Of a DNA stretch of 64,000 nucleotides, positions 57,456 through 64,000 are shown piece after piece (the stretch's first letter is position 1; every line of letters starts with the position of its first letter). Made by a program: the position numbers and the translations under genes. The DNA is from Streptomyces sp. YIM 121038 (GTDB taxonomy: Bacteria; Actinomycetota; Actinomycetes; Streptomycetales; Streptomycetaceae): the NCBI RefSeq assembly GCF_006088715.1, contig NZ_CP030771.1, forward strand, positions 1,302,001-1,366,000, written 5' to 3'. The notes under the pieces were generated by a model. That model had not been told where the DNA came from and searched no databases. It was given only the letters and a program-made list of their open reading frames with translations.

Positions 57456-59573
57456 TCAGGGAATCTGCTTGGTCACCTCCAGGTCGGCCGTCGGCTTGGT
57501 GACCTTGCCTCCGGGCGGGCCCGTGGTGCTGGAGTTGTTGTCGGTGACCGGGTCCTTGGTCGCCGACGACACGGTGGCCGTGTTGTCGAGGTCGTCGCCG
57601 TCACCGGTGTAGGTGGCGGCGAGCTTCACCTTGAACACCCAGCTGACCGAGGCCCCGGGGGCCAGGGTCGCGAGCGGGCCGCAGGTGACCGTGCGGCCCG
57701 CGGTGCACGGGTCGTCCGAGGAGACGAAGCTCAGCGCCGTCGGCAGGACGTCGGACACCTGGACCTGCTCGGCCTGGGACGGGCCCTTGTTGGTGACCGT
57801 CAGCGTGTAGTCGAAGGTCTCGCCGGGGGCGACCGGCTTGTCGGTGGCGGGCTTCTTCACGATCGCCAGGTCGGCGGCGGGCGCCGCGATCTCACCGTCG
57901 GGCGGTCCCGCGGTGTCGGTGTCGTTCTCGCTGGCCGGGTCGATGTTGTCGGCGGTGACGTGGGCGGTGTTCTTGATGTCACTGCCGTCGCCCTGGTAGG
58001 CGGGGTCCACCTTCACCGTCAGCGTGTACTCCACGGTCTCCCCGACCTTGAGCGGGGTCGTGCGGCGGCAGTTGACCACCTGCCCGGAGACCGTGCACCC
58101 GGTGGGCGAGGAGGAGACGTACGACAGGCCCACGGGCAGGTCGTCGGTGAGCTTGACGTTGTAGGCGTCGGCCGACGGGCCCTTGTTGGTGACGGTGATC
58201 TTGTAGTCGAAGGTCTCGCCGGGGCGCGGCGCGGTGTCGCCGACGGCGGTCTTGGTCACGGCCAGGTCGGCCGTGGGCTTGTTGACCTTGCTGCCCGGCA
58301 CCCCGGCCTCCGCGCTGTTGTTGCCCGGGACGGGGTCGGCGGTGTCCGAGGAGACGGTCGCGGTGTTGCGGATGTCGCTGCCGTCACCGGTGTACTCGGA
58401 GTCGAGCCGGACGGTGAACTTCCACGTCTTGGACGCGCCCGGTTCCAGGACGGCCTGCGGCCCGCAGGTGACGGTCTGGCCGGAGGCGGTGCAGCCGTCC
58501 GCCGAGCCCACGAAGGCGAGGCGCGCGGGCAGGGTGTCGGTCGCCTTCGCGTTGAGTGCCCGGGAGGGTCCGTCGTTGGTGACGGTCACGGCGTACTCGA
58601 AGGTCTCGCCCGGCGCGACGGGCGTGGTGGTCGTGGGCTCCTTGCCCGCCCAGAGGTCGGCCTGGGGCTCGCTGACGCCGCCCGGCGGGAGGACCGCCTT
58701 GCTGGTGTTGTTGGTGAGGTCGGGGTCCTTGGAGTCGGACGTCGACGTCGCGGTGTTGTGCAGGTCCGAGCCGTCACCCTGGTAGGCGGCGCTCAGCTTG
58801 ACCTTGAACGTCCACTTCACGGAGGCACCGGGGGTGAGCTTGGCGTGCGGGCCGCAACTCACGGTCTGTCCGGACGCCGTGCAGGGGTCGGCCGACGACA
58901 CGAACGAGACGCCGTCGGGCAGCGTGTCGGTGGCGCGCACGTTGCGGGCGTCCGAGAGACCGGCGTTGGAGGCCTCGATCTCGTACTCGTACTCCTGGCC
59001 GGGCACGATCGGCCCGTTGCCGAGGGCCGTCTTGACCGTCGAGATGTCCGACTCGGGCGTGAAGGGTCCCGGGGGCGTGACCGGGTCGGGCTTGTTGTTG
59101 TCCGGGTCGGGGTCGGTGGCGTCCGACGTGCCCGACGCGCTGTTGCCGAGGTCCGAACCGTCGCCCTGGTAGGAGGAGTTCAGCCGGGCCAGGAACGTCC
59201 ACTTCTTGGTCTGGCCCACGCCGAGCTGCGGCTCGGGGCCGCAGGTGACCGTGCGGCCGCTGGCGGTGCAGCCGTCGGCCGAGGACACGAACACCATGCC
59301 TTCGGGCAGCGTGTCCGTCGCGGTCACGTTGCGGGCCACGGACGGCCCGTTGTTCTTCGCCGTCAGCGTGTACGTGACCAGTCCGCCGGGCGGGGTGTCC
59401 GCCCTGCCCGCCGCGGGCAGGGCGCGGCTCAGGTGCGTGGTCACCCTCGCTTCCGATCCGGACGGCGCGGCCGCCCGGGCCGGGTCCTGGCCGGACCACT
59501 GCGGCAGCACGCAGATCAGCGCGGCGACCGCGGCGCCCACGAGGGCGCGTCGGCGATGTCGTGTCGTACTCAT
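57456..59573 (-). CDS. secreted DUF11 multi-repeat protein (third gene of operon)
   Basis: A 705-residue exported protein. After a signal peptide of about 35 residues come five DUF11 beta-sandwich repeats of about 130 residues, each running from ADL-x-x-x-K through PGETFDY, TNKGPS, LP-x-x-L-x-FVSS, a CTASGQTVTCGP disulphide loop and YxGDGSDIxNTA to an Asn-rich end. The chain stops after ADLEVTKQIP, the first strand of a sixth repeat. No anchor, LPXTG motif or catalytic site is present. It follows the lectin-DUF11 gene by 85 bases. Likely part of a cell-surface fibre or matrix with the two genes upstream. Confidence 0.85.
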   Translation of the reverse strand: MSTTRHRRRALVGAAVAALICVLPQWSGQDPARAAAPSGSEARVTTHLSRALPAAGRADTPPGGLVTYTLTAKNNGPSVARNVTATDTLPEGMVFVSSADGCTASGRTVTCGPEPQLGVGQTKKWTFLARLNSSYQGDGSDLGNSASGTSDATDPDPDNNKPDPVTPPGPFTPESDISTVKTALGNGPIVPGQEYEYEIEASNAGLSDARNVRATDTLPDGVSFVSSADPCTASGQTVSCGPHAKLTPGASVKWTFKVKLSAAYQGDGSDLHNTATSTSDSKDPDLTNNTSKAVLPPGGVSEPQADLWAGKEPTTTTPVAPGETFEYAVTVTNDGPSRALNAKATDTLPARLAFVGSADGCTASGQTVTCGPQAVLEPGASKTWKFTVRLDSEYTGDGSDIRNTATVSSDTADPVPGNNSAEAGVPGSKVNKPTADLAVTKTAVGDTAPRPGETFDYKITVTNKGPSADAYNVKLTDDLPVGLSYVSSSPTGCTVSGQVVNCRRTTPLKVGETVEYTLTVKVDPAYQGDGSDIKNTAHVTADNIDPASENDTDTAGPPDGEIAAPAADLAIVKKPATDKPVAPGETFDYTLTVTNKGPSQAEQVQVSDVLPTALSFVSSDDPCTAGRTVTCGPLATLAPGASVSWVFKVKLAATYTGDGDDLDNTATVSSATKDPVTDNNSSTTGPPGGKVTKPTADLEVTKQIP

Positions 59574-59658
59574 CTCACATCGGTTCCGTTCGTGCTCCGG
59601 TCACGTACACCGCTGTACGGACGTGCGAGGAGGGGTCCCGCCACCGCGGCGGGGCCCG

Positions 59659-61743
59659 TCAAGCGGGGGTGTTCTCGGCCGTCTTGCCGAATTCGAGGTC
59701 GGCGGTCGGCGGCTTGACCCGCCCGCCGGGCACGGTGGCGCTGCCGCTGTTGTTGCCGGTGTCGGGGTCGGCGGTGTCGGCACCGGCCGTCGCGACGTTG
59801 AGGACGTCCGTGCCGTCGCCGCTGTAGTCCGCGTCGAGCCGCACCCGGAACGTCCACGACGTGGCGGCGCCCGGCGCCAGGGTCGCGACCGGCCCGCAGG
59901 TCACCGTGCGGCCCGACAGGGTGCAGGCGTCGGCGGACGACACGAAGGTGAGCGAGGTCGGCAGGGGGTCGGTGACCCGCACGGCGCGGGCGACGGACGG
60001 GCCCTTGTTGGTGACCGTCACCGTGTACGCGTACTCCTCGCCCGGGGCCACCTGCGCGGTGGTCGTCGTCCTCTTGACGGTCGCGAGGTCGGCCGCGGGC
60101 GCCCGCACGCCGCCCGGGGGCAGGGCGGCGGTGGAGGTGTTGTTGGTGAGGTCGGGGTCGGTGACGTCGTGCGTGACCTTCGCGGTGTTCCCGAGGTCGG
60201 AGCCGTCGCCCTGGTACGCGGCGTCGAGCTTGACGCGGAACGTCCAGGACACCGTGGCGCTCGCGGCCAGCCTGGCCGCGGTGGGGCAGGTGAGGGCCTG
60301 CCCGGACGCCGTACAGCCGTCGGTGGACGATACGAAGGTCAGGCCGGTCGGCAGGGTGTCGGTGACCTTCACGTTGGAGGTGTCGGACGGACCGTTGTCG
60401 CGGACGGTGATCCGGTACTCGAACTCCTCGCCCGGCCGCACCGGGCCCTGCCCCACCCCCGCCTTGGTGACGGCCGCGTCGGCGCGCGCGGTCACGGTGG
60501 TGGAGGCGGTGGCGGTGTTGTCGTCGGGGTTGGTGTCGGTGCGGTTGCCGGGGGCGATGACCGTCGCCGTATTGGTCAGGGTCGTCGGCTGTGCGGGGGC
60601 GGTGCCGGTGACGGTGTAGGTCACGGTGCCGCCGCGGGCCAGGTCGGCGGTGGTGTCGAGGGGGCCGCTGCCCGACGCCGCGCCGCACGCGCTGCCGGAA
60701 CTGGCGGTGCACGTCCAGGTCACGCCGGTGAGGCCGGGAGCCGCGTCCTTGACGGCCGCGCCGGTGACCGCGTTGGCGTCGCTGTTGGTGACCTTCACCG
60801 TGTACGTGACCGGTCTGCTCCCGGCCGCGACGGTGGCGGGCTTGCCGGTCTTGGTGATGCCGAGGTCCGTCGGGACATTGATCTTGAGGTCGCCGATCTC
60901 GTGGTTGTTCGTGGCGCCGCCGGTGCCCGCCGAGAAGCCGACGCGCAGGGTGGACGGCAGCGACGGCTGGCCGCTCACGGTCGACACGTCGAAGTCGCTG
61001 ATCAGCTTGGTGAAGGTAGTGCCGGGCCCGGAGTCGGACCAGACCGAGACGAGGAGCTTGCTGCCGCTGGGCTGCACGGTGACGCGCACGGTGCGGAAGT
61101 TGGTGCGGCTGCCCGTCTCGACGGTGCCGCCGGGGCCGCTCGCGGAGGTGCCGAAGCGGTAGCCGGACGTGCCGTTGCCGCCGCCGCGCAGCACGATCTT
61201 GTTGGCCTGGGTGCCGGGTCCGCTCGCCCCGGTCGAGTTGGCGGAGAAGTTGCCGAACTCGTCGATGCCGACGCCCAGGAACGCGCCGGGCACGCCGTTG
61301 CTGGTGCAGCGCGTCGCGTTGCCGGCGCAGGCGTAGCCGAGGGCGCCGCCGGTGGCGCCGGTCCCGGTCGCCGCGGAGCCGTCGGCGAGGAAGAACGCCA
61401 GACCGTCACCCCGCTTGCCGTCGAAGGTGGCCCCGCCGTAGGTGGCGTACGTGAACTCCGCGACGATGCCGAGGCTCGTGGGGAACGAGTCCTTCATCTG
61501 CCACGACCCGGCCCTGGTCGCCGTGGCGGGCGTCAGGCGCAGCCAGCCGTCCGAGTAGGAGGCGCTGCCCGTGGCGGTGCCCAGGTCGTTTCCGTTGTCG
61601 AAGCTCTCGTGGACGGGGAAGGCCAGCTCCGCCCGCGCGTGCGAGGCCGCCGTGGAGGCGAGCAGCCCGCAGACCAGGACGCCGAGCGCGAGCAGCAGGG
61701 CGGCGAGCCGTCGGGGGCCCGCGGGGTGCCGGGAGGTCGTCAT
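59659..61743 (-). CDS. secreted L-type lectin domain plus DUF11 repeats (second gene)
   Basis: A 694-residue exported protein with a signal peptide of about 38 residues. Residues 40-288 form a legume-lectin-like domain with FDGKRGDGLAFFLADGS, ALGYACAG and GAFLGVGIDEFGNF, suggesting glycan binding. Three DUF11 repeats follow (about 292-418, 421-545, 549-675), and the chain ends with ADLEFGKTAENTPA, the opening of a further repeat. It overlaps the upstream gene by four bases (ATGA), so the two are translationally coupled. There is no wall anchor, so attachment would depend on the LPDTG-bearing partner. Confidence 0.85.
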   Translation of the reverse strand: MTTSRHPAGPRRLAALLLALGVLVCGLLASTAASHARAELAFPVHESFDNGNDLGTATGSASYSDGWLRLTPATATRAGSWQMKDSFPTSLGIVAEFTYATYGGATFDGKRGDGLAFFLADGSAATGTGATGGALGYACAGNATRCTSNGVPGAFLGVGIDEFGNFSANSTGASGPGTQANKIVLRGGGNGTSGYRFGTSASGPGGTVETGSRTNFRTVRVTVQPSGSKLLVSVWSDSGPGTTFTKLISDFDVSTVSGQPSLPSTLRVGFSAGTGGATNNHEIGDLKINVPTDLGITKTGKPATVAAGSRPVTYTVKVTNSDANAVTGAAVKDAAPGLTGVTWTCTASSGSACGAASGSGPLDTTADLARGGTVTYTVTGTAPAQPTTLTNTATVIAPGNRTDTNPDDNTATASTTVTARADAAVTKAGVGQGPVRPGEEFEYRITVRDNGPSDTSNVKVTDTLPTGLTFVSSTDGCTASGQALTCPTAARLAASATVSWTFRVKLDAAYQGDGSDLGNTAKVTHDVTDPDLTNNTSTAALPPGGVRAPAADLATVKRTTTTAQVAPGEEYAYTVTVTNKGPSVARAVRVTDPLPTSLTFVSSADACTLSGRTVTCGPVATLAPGAATSWTFRVRLDADYSGDGTDVLNVATAGADTADPDTGNNSGSATVPGGRVKPPTADLEFGKTAENTPA

Positions 61744-63422
61744 CGCCGCGGCCCCTGCCCCGCCTCGCGGCGTCGCACGGCCGCCACCAGGAGGCCGCCG
61801 CAGGTCACGGCCGCGCCCGCGACCCAGCCGAGCCAGGCGGGCACGTCACCGCCGGTGTCCGGCAGTTCGCCGTGGTCGCCGGTCTTGACGTACACCGTGT
61901 ACGGCGGGTTCTGGTTGTCGCTCGGGTCCGGGTCCTTCGTCGTGGAGGTGACCGTGGCGACGTTCTCGATCCTGCCGAAGTGGCGGGTCTGCGCCGTCGC
62001 CACGCGGACGGTGAGCGCGTACGAGACCGAGGTGCCCGACGCGAGGCGGTCGGGGCCCGGGCAGACGATCAGGCGCCCGCCGTCGTCCGGGGCACAGCCG
62101 TCCGGGGAGCCGACGAAGTGCAGGCCCTTCGGCAGCGGGTCGGTCACCCGCAGTCCGCGCGCCGTGCCGGGGCCGTTGTTGTGCACGGTGATCCGGTACG
62201 TGAAGGTCTCGCCGGGGCGGACCCAGTCCCGGCCGCCGGGCAGCACGGCCGTCTTGGTCAGCGAGAGGTCGGCGCGGCCCCAGTCCGGCGGGACGGGCAG
62301 GCCGGTCACGGACGTCGTGTTGTTACTCGCGTCGGGGTCGCGGGTCTGCGAGGACACCGAGGCCAGGTTCACGATGTCCCGGCCGTCGCCCTCGTAGTCG
62401 TCGGCGAGGCGTACGGTCACGATCCAGGTGTGGGACGCGCCGACGGCGAGCTGCGGCAGCGGGCCGCAGGTGACGGTCCGTCCGCTCGCGGTGCAGCCGT
62501 CCGCCGACGACACGAAGACGAGGGACGCCGGCAGCCGGTCCTGGACCGTGACCCCGACGGCCTGCGAGGGGCCGTGGTTGACGGCCGTGATGCGGTAGTC
62601 GTACACCCCGTCGGGCCCCGGGGCCGCGGCGCGCTGCGGCCCGCCGGAGTGCGACCGGACCTCCAGGTCGGCCCGGGCGGCGGCCGGGCGGCCCCGGCGC
62701 TCGCGGGCCCCGGCGGACGGCGGCGGGGCGGAGGCGCGGGGGGCGGCAGGCGTGGTCTCCGCCTCCTCGCGCGGGGCGTGCGCGGGCGGGCCCTTCCGTG
62801 CGGGGGCACCAGGCGAGGCGGCCTGCGGCGCGGCGGCGGATGGTCGCGCCGACGGAGTCTCGCGGCGCGCCGCCTGCGGGCCCCGCGGCGGCGTGCCGCT
62901 GCCGGGCGCGGAGGCCGAGGGCACCGGCGTACCGGCGGGCGGGCCCGAGGGGGAAGCCGACGCGGCCGGGGACGGCGGGGCGGACGCGGGCACGGAGCCC
63001 GACGGCGACGCCTCCGGGCGGGGTGACGCCGCGTCACCGGAGGGCGGGGGCGCGGCCTCCGAAGGGGACACCTCCGCGGCGTCCGGACCTGCCTGCGGGC
63101 CTGAGGCGGGGCCTCCCTGCGGGCCTGAGGCGAGGCCCGCCACCGGGCCTGCCTGCGGGCCCGCCTGCGGACCTGCCACCGGACCTGCCACCGGACCTGC
63201 CTGCGGGCCCGCCTGCGGACTTGAGGCCGGGCCCGCCTCCGGACCTGACGCCGAGCCAGGTGCCGCCGGCTCCGCGGCCGACGGCGCCGGTGCCGCGGCG
63301 AGGGCTGCCGCCGTGACCGCCGCCGCGGGCGGCGCGACCAGGGCCGCCGCACCGGCCGCGAGCGCCACCGCGCCGCGCGGCCAACGGCGGGCAGCCGCGC
63401 GCCGTCTGAGGTTGTGTCGCAT
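61740..63422 (-). CDS. LPXTG-anchored DUF11 surface protein (first gene)
   Basis: A 560-residue surface protein. The signal peptide (about 1-40) is followed by a long low-complexity stalk (about 45-270) rich in Ala, Pro, Ser and Gly with AGPQ/AGPV tetrapeptides. Two DUF11 repeats lie at about 275-395 and 400-510. The C-terminus has the sortase signal LPDTG (520-524), a hydrophobic segment (WLGWVAGAAVTCGGLLVAAV) and the basic tail RRREAG. It should be linked to the wall by a class E-like sortase, which is not encoded here. First gene of the operon, coupled to the lectin gene. Confidence 0.87.
   Translation of the reverse strand: MRHNLRRRAAARRWPRGAVALAAGAAALVAPPAAAVTAAALAAAPAPSAAEPAAPGSASGPEAGPASSPQAGPQAGPVAGPVAGPQAGPQAGPVAGLASGPQGGPASGPQAGPDAAEVSPSEAAPPPSGDAASPRPEASPSGSVPASAPPSPAASASPSGPPAGTPVPSASAPGSGTPPRGPQAARRETPSARPSAAAPQAASPGAPARKGPPAHAPREEAETTPAAPRASAPPPSAGARERRGRPAAARADLEVRSHSGGPQRAAAPGPDGVYDYRITAVNHGPSQAVGVTVQDRLPASLVFVSSADGCTASGRTVTCGPLPQLAVGASHTWIVTVRLADDYEGDGRDIVNLASVSSQTRDPDASNNTTSVTGLPVPPDWGRADLSLTKTAVLPGGRDWVRPGETFTYRITVHNNGPGTARGLRVTDPLPKGLHFVGSPDGCAPDDGGRLIVCPGPDRLASGTSVSYALTVRVATAQTRHFGRIENVATVTSTTKDPDPSDNQNPPYTVYVKTGDHGELPDTGGDVPAWLGWVAGAAVTCGGLLVAAVRRREAGQGPRR
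63081..63255. repeat. 12-base tandem repeats encoding AGPQ/AGPV
   Basis: Variants of GCCTGCGGGCCT and GCCACCGGACCT alternate in phase with the codons of the LPDTG protein (minus strand), coding for AGPQ and AGPV tetrapeptides at about residues 57-114. In-phase repeats of this kind change copy number by slippage and so can alter stalk length. It is not collagen-like, as Gly recurs every fourth residue and not every third. Confidence 0.75.
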
Positions 63423-63580
63423 CGGGAGACCCCTTCACATCGGGCACGGAATGGCGGCACCGTTCCGGTCCGACCGAAACGCAAGATCTGTTTATCCGAC
63501 TTTTCGCGCTTTGAGATGATCAAGGGGGGCGAACGAGTGAGAAGGGGACACCGAACAGCCCAGCGAGGAGGCCCACGACG

Positions 63581-63617
63581 CGACGCGACCCCGGGCCGTG
63601 GGCCCGGGGTCGCGTCG
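63581..63617. terminator. 17-base perfect hairpin terminator
   Basis: Bases 63581-63597 pair with 63601-63617 around the loop GTG. On the minus strand it follows the discoidin-domain gene by 20 bases. The DUF11 operon promoter must lie in the remaining 158 bases, which contain an AT-rich patch at 63480-63530. Confidence 0.8.
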
Positions 63618-63636
63618 TCGCGGGAGACGGCAGCGA

Positions 63637-64000
63637 CTAACGCACAGTCAGCTCCGCGATGCCCGGGCGCTCCTTGGCCCCCGGCTCGCCGTGCACCGTC
63701 ACCCGGACGTACCGGGCGAGCCGCGGGGAGGCGTCCGTCCGGTACCAGTGCCGCCCGTCGAGGGAGACCTCCACCTCGTACGACACCGGCTCGGCACCGG
63801 TCCACGTCGGGGTGGCGCCGCCGACCCGGACGGGCTCGCCGAGGTCCGCCGTGAGGGCGCCGCTGGTCGCGTCCGGGACCCAGGCCGTGGCCGGGTCGCC
63901 GTCCACCGCGGCCCCCGCGTACATGCCGGGCTCCTCCGACGACGCCTTCGCGGCGGCGCACCGGGCCGCGTTGTCGGTGGGCGCGAGGTCGGGGCGGCGC
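63637..64000 (-). CDS. C-terminal part of an F5/8 type C (discoidin) domain protein, cut by the window edge
   Basis: The last 121 codons of a gene continuing beyond the right edge. CAAAKASSEEPGMYAGAAVD, GDPATAWVPD, LTADLGEPVRVGGATPTW, YEVEVSLDGRHWYRT and LARYVRVTVHG are the strands and spikes of a galactose-binding-like/discoidin domain, which ends with GIAELTVR. Such domains often close secreted glycosidases or peptidases, but the catalytic part is not in the window. The internal ATG at 63924 is not a start. Confidence 0.8.
   Translation of the reverse strand, partial: RRPDLAPTDNAARCAAAKASSEEPGMYAGAAVDGDPATAWVPDATSGALTADLGEPVRVGGATPTWTGAEPVSYEVEVSLDGRHWYRTDASPRLARYVRVTVHGEPGAKERPGIAELTVR

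Noticed and set aside
59206..62397. A plus-strand open frame of over 1,000 codons opposite the DUF11 genes
   Set aside because: Its repeats mirror the DUF11 coding repeats on the other strand, and it has no independent domain or ribosome site. The minus-strand proteins have signal peptides, conserved repeats and an LPXTG signal.
63081..63255. Possible CRISPR array
   Set aside because: The units are 12 bases long, contiguous, without unique spacers, and in phase with a protein stalk.
1..64000. Prophage, insertion sequence or integrative element
   Set aside because: No transposase, integrase, terminal inverted repeats, phage structural genes or tRNA attachment site were found on either strand.

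Overview
The window is chromosomal DNA from a high-GC actinomycete, almost certainly a Streptomyces. Third codon positions are nearly all G or C, GTG starts and four-base ATGA/GTGA overlaps are common, TTA leucine codons are rare enough to list individually, and one stretch (5431-5520) matches a GC-rich element I know to be scattered through Streptomyces genomes. About 57 protein genes are supported. I saw no tRNA, rRNA, CRISPR array, insertion sequence or prophage gene.

Layout. 1-9.6 kb: aldo/keto reductase, methyltransferase with a divergent TetR regulator and a double operator, an unusual double-module histidine kinase, a secreted clan GH-A-like protein, a secreted beta-lactamase-inhibitor-like protein and a gamma-glutamylcyclotransferase-like protein. 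9.6-22.3 kb: a collagen and hydroxyproline utilisation island. 22.4-30.9 kb: VOC protein, FAD monooxygenase, methyltransferase, TTA-containing secreted propeller protein, FKBP, and a VanY/nuclease operon divergent from a response regulator/histidine kinase pair. 31-34.2 kb: GH16 glucanase behind a LacI-type palindrome, then thyA-folA. 34.2-48.9 kb: mixed genes (binding protein, acyltransferase, CNNM/CorC pair, flavodoxin, DUF3105-DsbA, MFS transporters with CGNR and ArsR regulators, threonine dehydratase-like enzyme with a YheO-type regulator, Vat-like acetyltransferase). 49-57.4 kb: small secreted protein, amino-acid permease, a frameshifted NACHT-LRR gene, and a GntR regulator with a CynX-type MFS transporter. 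57.4-63.4 kb: a three-gene operon of large DUF11-repeat surface proteins, one carrying LPDTG. 63.6 kb to the end: the 3' end of a discoidin-domain protein.

The most coherent system is at 9573-22285. A secreted M9-type collagenase (HEYTH) is divergent from an Xaa-Pro aminopeptidase. After two opposite-strand genes come three subunits of a D-hydroxyproline dehydrogenase, a DapA-family deaminase, a two-cysteine hydroxyproline 2-epimerase, an aldehyde dehydrogenase and a GntR regulator. Together they encode collagen hydrolysis, Xaa-Pro cleavage and the complete route from trans-4-hydroxy-L-proline to 2-oxoglutarate. A 15-base motif, consensus TGTGAMATTKTACTG, occurs in the collagenase/aminopeptidase intergenic region, directly before the dehydrogenase GTG, before the deaminase and before the regulator itself. 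I read it as the operator of the GntR protein. The pathway steps are known biochemistry; the single regulon that also takes in the extracellular collagenase is my inference.

Other points to pursue: the DUF11 operon, in which two proteins end just after the first strand of a further repeat; the NACHT-LRR gene broken by a frameshift near 53415; the tandem histidine kinase whose second phosphoacceptor-like module lacks its own ATPase; and two TTA codons that predict bldA dependence of a response regulator and a secreted protein.
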